This document shows, one piece after another, positions 43,511 through 54,537 of a stretch of 64,000 bases of DNA. The notes beneath the pieces were generated by a model. That model was given only the letters and a program-made list of their open reading frames with translations, made no database searches and was not told where the DNA came from. Position 1 is the stretch's first letter. Each line of letters opens with the position of its first letter. Made by a program: the position numbers and the translations under genes. The DNA comes from Phoronis australis (Eukaryota > Phoronida > Phoronidae): NCBI GenBank assembly GCA_002633005.1, contig NMRA01000058.1:163585-227584 (forward strand). The letters are read 5' to 3'.

Positions 43511-43748
43511 ACATTCCCCCCTTTTCCTACAGAACAGGCACACCATCAGGAAAGTGAACACCAGGATGTCTCGCATACAGGTCATCAACGTCCCTTGGTA
43601 CCTTTACCACCACAACACAGGTGAACACAAGGTAATCCCTCATACAGGTCCTGACTCCTGGAACCTTCCATGCTCACCGTCCCGGGGTCCGTGGGTACTA
43701 GTTGGCAGTGCTTCATCGGTAGATCATACGTTTGCCGGCTACGCCATT

Positions 43749-43896
43749 TGTAGTAATAGCCGAGATTACCCGACCCGGGAATCGAACCAGCAACCCCCAT
43801 AAAACTGGCATGCGTGCTAACCATTCAGCTAATAGGCAATTGCCCTTAGCGAGTAGCTAACAGTGGCTCATATGATTCACCGGAGGCACATCTACA
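43749..43896 (-). repeat. TRIM LTR (5' in element orientation)
   Basis: Matches the first copy over 148 bp; the A box here (TAGCTGAATGGTTAGCAC) is the better match to consensus. Its minus-strand 3' end (TACTACA) is followed by AA and the primer-binding-like TGG. Confidence 0.7.
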
Positions 43897-43989
43897 ACAA
43901 ATTACTAATGGTTTGTTGAAACCTTGTTTTGCGTAAATTTAGTGAGTTTTGTGTTGGATGTGGAGGGCTGAAGTGAAGCACACAAGAAA

Positions 43990-45158
43990 TTTAGGATATC
44001 TATTTTCATTTTGTGAAGTCTAGAGTAGATTTGGTAATTGGACTTTGAACTATTTTACAGTAAAGTGAAATGCTTAGATTTTGATATGGTGGTAGAGCAT
44101 TTAGTTCTACAGACTAAAATTAAAGACAGCAATCTTGGAGGATTTTGGAGTTATGGCAAAATGCGCACCGGAGGACATTAAAAAGTAATGGTTTTTCATA
44201 AGACTATTTTCAATTTTTTATTTATATTCCAATTCAATGAGCTGTGTTAGGTGTCAAAGTGATGACTGAGCGTTAGTAGTGACAAAGGGAAAGAAATAGG
44301 CAAAAATTTTGTACGGTTTTTGAGATATTATGTCATACATGCCGCAAACATCAAAATTTTAAAATTTTCCTAGGTTTTTCAATTTCAAATTCTAATAAGT
44401 TTTTCAAATTTAATGTCCTGTTATAGGTGTTGACATGATGTCTGAGTGTTAGAACAACATGGTACAAAAAGAATTAGGTAATATAAAGCACAATGCATTC
44501 AATAAATCGTGAAAAGTAGCCGATTCTACAACATTGTTCAACTTTGAGATTTTTTAAATTTAAAATTACTTTTTTGAATATGCATTTACTAATACAGAAG
44601 CATTAATGTTTCAGTGACCTTTCTATGATGATGTTATGATATTCTGAAGTTTCAGAGCTCTATGTGCGTCCTTTTTTAAAATATAAGGTCTTGAAGTTGC
44701 ACTCAGAATGAAAAACGCAGTGTTACAAACCAGAAAAAAACTAAGTAGAGTTGTTTTTGTTCCAATTTTGATTAGTCTTAAAATACAAAACAGTAAGAAC
44801 AAGTTAGCCCGTTTTTAGCAGTTTATAAACTATACAAGCAGCGAAAGCACGGGTAGCAGCTAGTGGGAAACGCCGAGGGGAAATAGCTACACCTGAGAGT
44901 GAACCGATCGAGTGTTCATCACAAGAGACAGGAATACTTCTTGAGGAGAACGTGTTCAAAGCTTCAAGCAGAATTTCTGTCACCTGTCAGATTTTTGTAG
45001 GCAATTAAGGACTGTGGATGTGGGATTATTCCCCTAGTTCTTTCTAGAGCATTTGACCCTGCTGTGACACAAAGTACGGTAATCAGATATTCTTCAGTTT
45101 AAAGTGAAAACTAATAATGCATTTAAAATATTGTATAGTACACAAAGTATATAGATGT
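43990..45158. other. intergenic, no feature
   Basis: AT-rich; no ORF, RNA gene or repeat pair recognised. Confidence 0.35.
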
Positions 45159-45317
45159 CAGTGGCGCATTTAGAGGGGGGCCAAGGGCGTCATGGCCCCC
45201 ATAAAATTCTCCCAGATTCCATTTGGCAGTCCGGGGGTGTGAATGTCTGAAGGGCAAAATTCTGGCTAATACTCTATCTGCCGTGCCCCTCAACTCAAAA
45301 TCCTGGATTCGCACCTG
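45159..45317. mobile_element. 159-bp hAT-like MITE
   Basis: CAGTGGCGCATTTAGAG at the left, CTGGATTCGCACCTG at the right (inverted); GATGT flanks both sides. CAGTGGCG-tipped short elements with a run of G are common non-autonomous hAT relatives. Confidence 0.5.
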
Positions 45318-47118
45318 GATGTATTTACAAAACTTGCATCATAAATGTACATACTGAGGTAGAAAGCCAGCTAGCTGTATGAGGACTTTCGTCAACATAC
45401 AATTGAAATAAATTGTTGCACCCAACTTTGATGTGCGCAGACGTTTTCAATGAGGTTGTTCACGTAAATTGCTAAGAACCCAGCATCAATTATCGCTCTG
45501 TGTTTTATTGTTTTGGCCTTACAAAACTTGATCGACCCCGGGACATTTTGATACCTTGTTGAAGCTACCCCTGGAGCGCGTGTTTGAGTAAACCTGAACG
45601 ATAAATATTTTCGAAAATACATCCCAAAAATGCACAAAAAGTGAATTAGTGAAATATGCTGTTTTTAAGATACATTTGAAAAAAGAAGCCACTCACTCAC
45701 TGTTTGTTAATCATATTGTGAATACGAACACGTCTGGGTATTCGTTTGACGTTCGTAAGCAGACGAACACTGGAAACTTCAACACCTGATGTCGCAGGAC
45801 TGCGAAGAAGAGGAAATAAGATCGTTCACGACTTTAGGGCACTCACGACTTTAGGACCTCTGACGGTAATGTTGTTAAACTTGAAATTTTGGTTTGCTCA
45901 CTCTAAATTTGTCGCATATCTTCTCAAATTTTGTTGATTTCATGAAAAGGTGGGTGTAAAGTGGTGCGCCTGATCCAAGAGAGCTGGGAATTGTATATAA
46001 GGACACTTCATTACATTGTTTAGGTATTGCCGACAAAGTTTGAAATGGGCATGCTTAAAAGTTTATCCGACTATTTTATCCCTGAGCTGTGGCTTGCAGC
46101 AGGCCTCGTTCACTATAAATCTGCTATATTCGACAAGTGTTGACATGACAGTTCGCATACTTCATAGTTTTGGGAATTAATGTAATTAAGGAGATCGAAT
46201 ATAAAAAGAACTGTTCTTTGTGCCACAAACTTACCCCAAAACTAAGAAATGCCAACAAAATCAGACGACCTTGAAATCGACCGGCAAATGCTGAGCTGCG
46301 ATCACCAGGTCTCGTAATCACGAGGTAACGTGTATTTTCGAGATATGACAAAATTTATAGATTACTTTTATTACACTTCAAATTATCCATGGAAATTTGA
46401 TGATTTATGTAATTTAGTTGATCAATGTGTTTGAAAATAAATTATTTACAAAATGTTGCAACGCCCCCACGTGAGTCATTATGTCGACCAAAACATGGAA
46501 GTTAGTACTTTTGGAAGATATTGCCATTTTTTTTTGGCTGGCTGACAACTGATGGAATTTCTGCAGAAGCTAATGGTCTAATTTAATTCATATGAACTTG
46601 AAATATGAGACCTAATATCGATTTCATCGAGTGTTTGAAAGATTCGCCGAAGTTCAGGTACATTTATATATCATTATTCTGGACTCTGAGTCTGACAGTG
46701 ACAGTCACTGAGTCCGTCATAATTAATGTCATTGACTGAGTCATGAGAAATCCAGTCGCAATCTAATGCATGTGGCAAACTACTATTTTATCGTGAAGTA
46801 AATACTTTTTCAATGGAACATAATGGTTGAGTGGTTCTCAACTGGGATTTGAATCCTATTTCTCAATGACTTCCGTTTCGGTTAATCGAACACGTCTAGT
46901 AAAAAATATAATGTGGGATTACAGTTAAGGACTTTGCCAGTTCCTGAATTAGATCACTAATCAACCCTCCCTAGTGACCGACTCCTAGTATAGACAAATT
47001 GATAGTAGGCTGGGTTGGTAGAAAATTTCTTGTTCTTCCATTGAATTGACTAAAAATTAGCAGATTACACATATAACACGTTATAAGTTTTTGCACTTGA
47101 CGCACCTGTACAACACCA
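45318..47118. other. intergenic, no feature
   Basis: No exon or repeat pair identified apart from short GACAGTGACAGTCACTGAGTC-like symmetry near 46692. Confidence 0.35.
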
Positions 47119-47408
47119 CAGGCGTCCTCAGCTTCTGATCGTCCTCAATACACTATATATAATACTACAAGGTATGACACTCCCGACCAGAAATTCCACG
47201 GGTACTTCACTTCAGCCGTCCATAACAAACACAAAACTCAATAAATTTACACAAAACAAGGTTTCAACAAACCGTCAGCAATTGTTCTTTCTTCTGATGC
47301 CATTCACGGTGTCCTGCTTCAGCCAGATGGCAACAAATTCGCGGTCAAAGCACAAAAATGTTCCCAAAAAGTCCACGCATCGAGCCTCCTTGGAAGGTTC
47401 GAGGTCAA
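47119..47408 (+). repeat. solo arm of the 42813 foldback family
   Basis: CAGGCGTCCTCAGCTTCTGA begins both copies, and similarity continues through GGTTTCAACAAACC, GTGTCCTGC and GGTTCGAGGTCAA. Only the left arm is present here. Confidence 0.65.
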
Positions 47409-47484
47409 TTTCACATATTTATAGCAAAATGCCTTATCTTCATTCTCGGGTAACTTCAAATGCAAAATATATACTGTGTAACGA

Positions 47485-50400
47485 GACAGAAAAGGAAGGT
47501 GGATACAAAAATGTTTTGACTGTTATTACATTTTTATGTTAACCTAATCATTAATTCTGTACAGTTTAGCGAAAAATATAGTTTTAATTCTGAAAACCCG
47601 AAGTTGTTTTTTTAATTATGTTTGATCTATCCTTAGTAAGTCATATGGCTTGACTGCCTACCAGCTTGGTAACTGACAAATGGAGGGGAGTTTGTACTAT
47701 GACACATGCTCTAAACTGATCCTGCCATTAAACATTGCGTAACCAGCTGATCAGTGGATCAATGGATATAGCTGTTGTAGTGAGTCTTAGAATAAATCCT
47801 TTTTGTGATGATGTAGAAGTTGGTGGTGAAATGGTGAATTCCTGTTCGAAGCCCGAGCCTGTTTGTTCGTCTGCAAAAATATACAAGTTGAGTATGCTAA
47901 ATCCCACCGTAGTCATCGCTAGAGAAGCAGAAATTTATTCCGTTGGCATCCAAATCTGGAACTGCACTCAGCTTGAGGAGGCCATTCAGAAATCGTGCGT
48001 GTGTAAGAAATGTTGGAAAAGTGTGGTTTTCTTGCGAGAGGACACTGAGCGTCGACATGGGCGGTGTTGCATGATGCGATGAGAGTGCAGGCGCTGTCAA
48101 GACACGCCGCCCGCTCACAGGCACAAGGCATGGACTTACTGCATGGCGTCAGAGTGGAAAGTTTTTTGAGATAGGAATGCACACCATTGGTTGCTGGAGA
48201 AACAAGGTGTCAAACTCACCGTGTTTTTGAACTTTGATACTGCCCGTGACTCAAACAGTTAGAGAAATAACTCAGTGTTCAACATATCAAAATTATTCTA
48301 GTGCATCGATTTAAACGTATCCTTGAATTAAAACTTAATTTGATATATGATTTTAGTAGAAAGCAAGATAAGAAATTTCGGTAACTTTTTGAGTATCTCA
48401 CCCATGTCACAGTGTTGTATTGCAATTGACTGATACAATACGTAGGGAATAATAAGAAATAGGTCTACACACTACCACACTGACTAGAGAGTCTAGATGA
48501 GGTGGATAAAAAATCCGAGACTCATGACTGGTTGGCACACCATGTAACGCAGTGCCCATGTAACAGCAGACAGTAGATCAACGCTGAGCTCTGCCATATT
48601 TGTTTTAGTGGTCTGTTGTCAGTTCGCAAAAGTGATTAAAATTATGCTGTAAACAAACTGGTACTGGTATGTCATATTTTCAGCTTTATTTCTATTGCCT
48701 GCTTAACTTCAAAACCATTTTTCTTTACTCATGATTTCACAGTGGTGGCAAGATTTACAGGCATATTTTTTATAGTGCATGGGTCATATTTTGCAAATTT
48801 TTCAAATTTGAAATCCACCGTAACTCAAGTACAATGGCGTGATATATCGACTACATTTTTAATTAATGGACAGAAAGTGACCAAATGACAGGAGGCGTGC
48901 TCAACACAACTCACACTCAAAAAGTCCACAAAATCAAGACCATAATTTAATACATACTTGGTATGGATAATTAGATTATTGCCGTAGGAAACCATTAATA
49001 ATAATTTTAATGCAGTTTGAAAAGAAATCGAAGTGAAATTTGATTTTTTGAAACTTATAGAATTCAATATTCTAAAAAACAAATACAGTAAAAGCTTTCT
49101 TTTTCAATTTTTGTTTCACTTTCAGAGTCATGTTCAACTAGTTGTAACCTTTTTTTACGTGTTTTAGGCAGGAACCTGGAGATTTGACCAGTGTATACTC
49201 TTCCCTCAAGTTTTGTTTACTGTTTATCTGAAGTCAAAGGTTACAGGACTGTCACTCAAATCGAATTCGCTTGCGAGTCGCTGAACTGCTAGTCTGTAAC
49301 TTGGTGTTCACTAAGGCAGCAAGTTGAGAGAAAAATTAAATCTTCCCCGACATTCATTATTTTGATTGGTAATTTGAAATTACACTGTTTCAGTCTCTAA
49401 CTCATGACAACCTTTATCACCGAGTCGATTTCTATTGTCCATTTCGTCCTTGGTTTTTTGATATTATTCTCCTCGGCGCTTTGTGTGCATGCAATGAACC
49501 GTTGGGCTACTTACTGCTGGCTCTGCCTGCTGACATAGTTGACACGCGGTATATGAAACCCCACAAACAAAGTTAAACATTTTTAGTGATAATTAAGTTA
49601 ATTACACACTGAAAATTCAGTTGACATTGCGACTGAATGTTGAAAACCGAACATTGTTTAGGCATGTATAGGTAATTATGACCTTCTTCAGCATTCCTGG
49701 CCTTGTAGTCTAGATGTTCAATCTGGTCTTGTGGGCAAAGTCTGCGGTTCGCCTTAATGACGCTGACCAGTATTGAGTGAAAAGAAGTTTTCACTGAATA
49801 ATTAACCAAAGACCTTAAGATAGGTGTATACACTGGTCAGATCTCCAGGTTCCTATCTAAAATAAGTATAAAGGGGGTTTAACTAGTTACAAATGACTCT
49901 GAAAGTGACAAAAAGCAAAAAAAAATTTACTGTAGTTCGTTTTTTTTTAAATTGTATTTTTTATTTTTCAAAAAATCCAATTTTACCTCGAATATTTTTT
50001 CAAAATCCACAGGGATTATCATCAACTGTTTCCTTACGTAATATTCTACTTATCCATACCAAATATATGTACAAAATCATTATGATATTGATTTTGTGGC
50101 TTTTTTGCGTGTGAGTTGGGGCAAGCACACCACTTGCTGTCATTTGGTTACTTTCCGTCTACTAACTAAAAATCTGGTCCATGTATCAAAAAACCCTGGC
50201 ATGCTATTTTGCTCCAGTCCTAGAGGATTTCAAATTTGCAAATTTCATAAAAAGTGACCCACGTGTTACGGAAAAATAGGCCCGAGAATCTTGTCACTAA
50301 TGTAAAATCATGAGCCGAGAAAAACGCCCCTTGAGGTCAAAATTAGTTCAGAATACGCGGTCATCATGCTCCAATTTTTGTTGATGTACTAGAAATAAAG

Positions 50401-51600
50401 TTGATATTTACTTCATGTTTAGAAAATGTGACAAACCTGTTTGTTTATAGTGTAGTTTTAATCATTTTTGCGAACTTGTGAAGCACGACAGACGACCAAA
50501 ACAAATATGGCTGTCACGTTGATCTATTGTCTGCTGTACTGGTGTGCGGACCACACATCATTAAAACCATGTGTTGATTGTTTATGCGACTCCATCTGAA
50601 CTCTCCACTCAGCCTGGTAAAAGACTCTCTAACTGTATTACATAGACTTATTTGTTAATTGGCCTATTCCAATATATGTAGTTACCGTCTCTTCATCAAC
50701 CAATATATATGTGTTATATCAAATCCCCTGGTTACTGTCTACATAAGAATATTGGTGACGAGGATAAAGAACTACTTTCATTGTAATGGTTCAACATTTT
50801 CACGTGCCTGTACCGCCAACATTTTGACCGAATGTACTTTGGGATGAGAAAACAGCACTTTCAGTTAAAAAATCCCCTGAGTTTGGCAGCCTAGTTTCTC
50901 CATGGCATGTTCCTAGCACAGAAGCACGGTTTATCTCCAAAACTCTACTTAGACGGTATGTAGTTGTCCATGTCTCACGTGCGCGGCATGTCTTCACAGC
51001 GCGTACATGCACTCTCATCGAATCGTGCAACACCACCCACGTCGACGCTCAGCGTCCTCTCGCAAGACACCTCACCTTTCCGACTTCTCTTGCACACGCA
51101 CAATTTCTGCGCTGACTCCTCAAGCTGAGTGCAGTGATGGCTTCGGTAGGACTTGACGTACTCAATTTATTTTTTTTGCAGATGTACAAACAGGCTCAGG
51201 CTCGGAACAGGAGCTAGTTCACCATTTCACCACAAACTTTCACATGGTCAAAAATAGAATTACTTTATTCTTGGCTTTGCTACAACATCAATATCAGCTG
51301 GTACAGCGCTCTCGATTGCCCGGTTACGCAATTGTTTGTTGACAGGGTTAGATTAGAGCTAGTGTCCTGGTATAAGGTCCGCCCCACTTGTCAGTCACTG
51401 AGCTGGTGAGCACTCAAGCCATATGACTTACTGAAGCTTGGTCAAATATAATTAAAACAACAACTTTGGATTTTCAGAATTATTTTATTTTTCTTCAGTA
51501 TACTGTGCATCAAGAATTAAAGGTTAGGGTGATATAAAAATGTAAAAAACAGTCAAAATTAATTTTTTTGTGTATCCACCTACCTTAAGATTTTCACTGC
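47485..51600. repeat. diverged ~4.1 kb inverted repeat (two ~1.7 kb arms)
   Basis: Left/right matches in reverse complement and mirrored order: GGTGGATAC (47500 / 51582), TAAGTCATATGGCTTGA (47637 / 51418), CTGCACTCAGCTTGAGGAG (47963 / 51117), GACACTGAGCGTCGAC (48039 / 51037), ATGGCTGTCA / TGCCATATTTGTTTT (48592 / 50500), ACTTTCTGTCC-type block (48865 / 50150), CTAGTTGTAAC (49137 / 49880), GAACCTGGAGATTTGACCAG (49173 / 49835). The symmetry axis is near 49,520-49,540, leaving a ~650-bp spacer. No coding capacity seen in arms or spacer. Confidence 0.72.
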
Positions 51601-51874
51601 TCACTATTTAATCAGCTTTTTCTCCGCTTCAGCAAATCGACTTTATTTGATATTACGAACAACAGTTCTCAAAAACGTCTTGGTGGATTTTGCTGAAACT
51701 TTTCAGACTGATATTTTATTCATCAATCTCGAAAGCACTGTTTGGATTTTTCGTATAAAGGCCTAGTTTTTGTGTAATGTAACTAAGATAAATATGACTG
51801 CTATTTTTTACAAAAGTACCTTAGGTTTTGCAAGTTGATTAGTCATAGAAACCAAACTAAGAGACTACTGTTAC

Positions 51875-52125
51875 TACCGTATTCCCCCTAATAAGCTCCT
51901 AGGGTGCTTATAAAAATTCGCTTCAGGGAGGGGGGCGCTTATTATAGCTCAAAGTGGTGGAAACCCAGTCTCCAAAACAGGTGAAATCCCAAGCTATCCT
52001 GGCCACGTGCTTTTAATAAAGGTCAAATTTTTATTAGTCTTCCATTCCCGGTTTTCACATGTACAAAGAAATTTGGATTCCTGTTGAGGGAGAAGATCTG
52101 TATGGGTGTAAACAGTAATTGCACA
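51875..52125 (+). mobile_element. GCGCTTATT-type element, internally deleted copy
   Basis: It starts TACCGTATTCCCCCTAATAA, has GGCGCTTATTATAG near 51929, then jumps to the interior block GGATTCCTGTTGAGGGAGAA shared with copy 1 (inverse near 1780). Confidence 0.6.
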
Positions 52126-52131
52126 GATATC

Positions 52132-52211
52132 GGGTCCTCAGTAGCTCAGTGGTTAGAGCACTAGACCGGCAATCTAGAGACCTGTGGTTCAATTCCCAGT
52201 TGGGGTTCTTG
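52132..52211 (+). repeat. tRNA-like sequence (SINE head or tRNA pseudogene)
   Basis: TAGCTCAGTGGTTAGAGC is a perfect D arm and A box; CTAGA-CCGGCAA-TCTAG is a 5-bp anticodon stem with 7-nt loop (GGC at the anticodon place, but C rather than U at position 33); GGTTCAATTCC is a B box. The T stem has an extra T and the acceptor is imperfect, so a functional tRNA-Ala is unlikely. A tRNA-derived SINE fits better. Confidence 0.5.
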
Positions 52212-52299
52212 ATTTTTCTGCATTTATTTGATAAAGAAAACTTAACAGTTTACCTCAAAAACACTGTTCGGAATTTTTAATTACTGGCGTTCTATTTTT

Positions 52300-52425
52300 A
52301 GGTGGATTCAATGTATTCTGCACCATCTAGTGGCCATTTTTATGATTATAATAAACGGCCCTAGAAGCATACCATTTGTAATGCAGTCATAGGTGGATTT
52401 CAATGCTTTGTATTGTTCTTGATGA
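52300..52425 (+). repeat. modular repeat, 3'-end fragment (e)
   Basis: It keeps CACCATCTAGTGGCCATTTT, the 'aac..ccctagaagca' block and the terminal hairpin as CAATGC-TTT-GTATTG, where one stem pair has changed from C:G to T:A on both sides. Confidence 0.6.
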
Positions 52426-53170
52426 ATCACATTAATTATTTTGTAATTGTATGGCACTATAATTGCTTTTAAGTTTTTGTTAGGGATGCTGTAGTGTGCA
52501 ATAAATAAAGTTAATCATTCTTTCACAACAGACATGGTGTAATTGTTCTGCCCTACCAAGTAGAAACAAGTCTACATCACTGTAATGTGTTTGATGAAAA
52601 ACTAAATTACTGATGACGAATGAGCAATGCCTTTGAATTTTTGGTTTTAAGTCAGCATATTTTTCTTGACTTTTCTGGCCATTTATGTCTGTGAGTAAAT
52701 CAGTACTCCATTAAGCCACATTGTCTTGCTTACTATGTTGGTCAGCATAAACCAGGAAAAGAATGAATACTGTCATGTGCCACATTCAATGTATTGTGAC
52801 CTGATTCATACCTCCAGGGAATCATCTTTCCTGTGACACTGTGCTATAGATGTTTGAATAGAAATCATGTTTTAGTTGCCTTCCATGCCTGTGTCTGTTG
52901 ACGAGGATACAATTCATTTACATATCTCTGCCATTGATTTGAGAGCCTTATTATATAGCTAGTCAGTATATACAGTGTACATTGCTACTAATGTTATATT
53001 GTGATGTACATTTCGTATTCTAGGCACCACTGCCTGCAGTTGGCATGAATTACTCTGCTCATGTAAGCGCAGAGTACTGTTCCTGGGTTTTCCTCAATTT
53101 TATTACTCTGTGCGCGTTAGCACAGTTTTACTGTTCTACGTATTTTATCTTCTTATTCTTATTCGTCTTA
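52426..53170. other. intergenic, no feature
   Basis: Nothing supported. Confidence 0.3.
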
Positions 53171-53338
53171 TTACTTGGCGGAATTCGAAGAATTCTGACA
53201 AGTATGTTGCTCTGACATCAAGTTTTTTACTTGGCGGAATTCTTCGAATTCTGACTAGTATGTTGCTCTGACGTCAAGTTTGTTACTTGACAGAATTCTT
53301 CGAATTCTGACAAGTATGTTGCTCTGACATCAAATTTT
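53171..53338 (+). repeat. 56-bp tandem repeat, three units
   Basis: Units start at 53171, 53227 and 53283 (TTACTTGGCGGAATTC...GACATCAAG). Unit 1 has GAATTCGAAGAATTC where units 2 and 3 have the reverse complement GAATTCTTCGAATTC. Confidence 0.85.
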
Positions 53339-54537
53339 TCTTTGTTTGCACTCTACAGGTCGCAATTTTGGTCTGATTCACACGAAATTGGCACACGACG
53401 TGTAGATCTAAAAGTCCTGGAAGCCTATTGTTTTTGGTTATGATCGTATTCAAAATGGCGGATGCGGTGGCCATTTTGTTTACAGTTTCAGATTCAAATG
53501 CTCATAAAGGCCACATTTTTCAATGTACAGAGCTGAAACTTGGTACGATTATTACAGAACACAAGTACTACAACTGCGCATTAAATCTTTAACTTCCAGT
53601 CAAAGATGGCGGGAATATTGGCCATGGCGCATGCGCTCCTCGATATCTGGCCGAAAACGTTTTCTCTTGTAGAGGGCGCATTGGTGAACCAATCATTTTC
53701 AATCTCGTCACCTGTTTGTTTCATTTGATTGGCTATTATAAAAAATAATTTAACCGGAAGTTGCTTTCAAGATGGCGGCTATGGTGCATTTTCACCCATT
53801 TTGGACCGTTCTGTGGTCGCATTTTTAATGGGAAGAGCAAATGACGTGAATTTTTGCATGTGGATTCCTTCAAGTATGCTCTTTCAAAAGCTATGCGATA
53901 ACGTTTCTCTCGGACTTACCGTTTTTGAGTTATTTGACTTTGAATTTCAAAAAAAAAATGCAAAATTTCAATTTTTTTTGAAAATTTTACAGAATTGTGC
54001 GTTACTATAAATTTGAAAAGAGTTTTGAACGGGCTTTCAGATGATGTTTTCCAGTTTGCTAGGACGTCTACTTTTCAAATTATTTGAGATTTTCTGATTT
54101 TGCTGTTCCTTTGTTGAGCACTCTTGCTGCATTGATATTGGTTTAGCTTCTATTGAACAAGACTGCAGCCTGTTTCTTAGTAATGTCTTCGCTAGTCACA
54201 TGAATGTTATCCTGTTGTTCATAATCGCCGCCGTCATCGTCGTCGTCCTCCTCCTCCCCATTATAGTCTTTTCGCTTAATTTCGCCAAGTATCGCTCCTC
54301 CGAGCGCTCTCGTTTTTTTTTTGTTCGCACTCTACAGGTCGCAATTTTCGTCCTATCCACACGACATTTTGCACAAAGAAGAAGCCCCCTGCACTCTTTG
54401 CTGGCTGGGCGAATACTTTCATTGTGAGCACAAATAAGCTGAATGAAATGGTGCACCTGGTTAATATCCCTTTCTCCAAAGGCTTGAAATCTGTTGTAAA
54501 CTCTTTCGTAGAAAATCGCATCTGTATAATACTGAAG
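53339..54537. other. dispersed-repeat-like region with ATGGCGG motifs
   Basis: The phrase CTCTACAGGTCGCAATTTT occurs at ~53352 and ~54331, so two diverged copies of one repeat are present. YY1-like (A)AGATGGCGG sites lie at 53452, 53603 and 53769; NRF1-like GCGCATGCGC at 53627. No gene start could be tied to them. Confidence 0.4.

Larger units (their letters stand above)
43363..43896 (-). mobile_element. TRIM retroelement with tRNA-like LTRs
   Basis: Two 148-bp direct repeats (43363-43510 and 43749-43896) flank a 238-bp interior. Read on the minus strand, each LTR starts TG and ends CA. A primer-binding-like TGGCGTAGCCGGCAAACG follows the first LTR after two bases, and the purine tract AGGAAAAGGGGGGAATGT abuts the second. 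The target-site repeat is ACAATT / ACAAATT; the empty site survives in the opposite arm of the host foldback. Each LTR carries a tRNA-like A box (TAGCTGAATGG) and B box (GGTTCGATTCC). No gag-pol. Confidence 0.75.
42813..43989. mobile_element. foldback element, interrupted by a TRIM
   Basis: The left arm (TTCACTTCAGCC ~42900, ACAAAACAGGGTTTCAACAA ~42948, GGTGTCCTGCTCCAGCG ~43003, GACGGTTCGAGGTCAA ~43086) is mirrored by the right arm (TTGACCTCGAACCGTC ~43229, CGCTGGAGCAGGACACC ~43311, then after the TRIM TTGTTGAAACCTTGTTTTG ~43913 and GGGCTGAAGTGAAG ~43965). A solo left arm of the same family lies at 47119-47408. Confidence 0.7.

Noticed and set aside
47735-48082. 115-codon open frame with Cys-rich CVCKKCWKSV stretch
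   Set aside because: It is in one arm of the 4.1 kb inverted repeat, and the frame is not kept in the other arm.
52132-52211. functional tRNA-Ala(GGC)
   Set aside because: T stem has an extra base, acceptor stem is imperfect, and position 33 is C; kept only as a tRNA-like repeat.
54200-54300. membrane-peptide-like open frame (LLFIIAAVIVVVLLLP)
   Set aside because: It is produced by a low-complexity GTC/CTC-rich stretch; no flanking gene structure.
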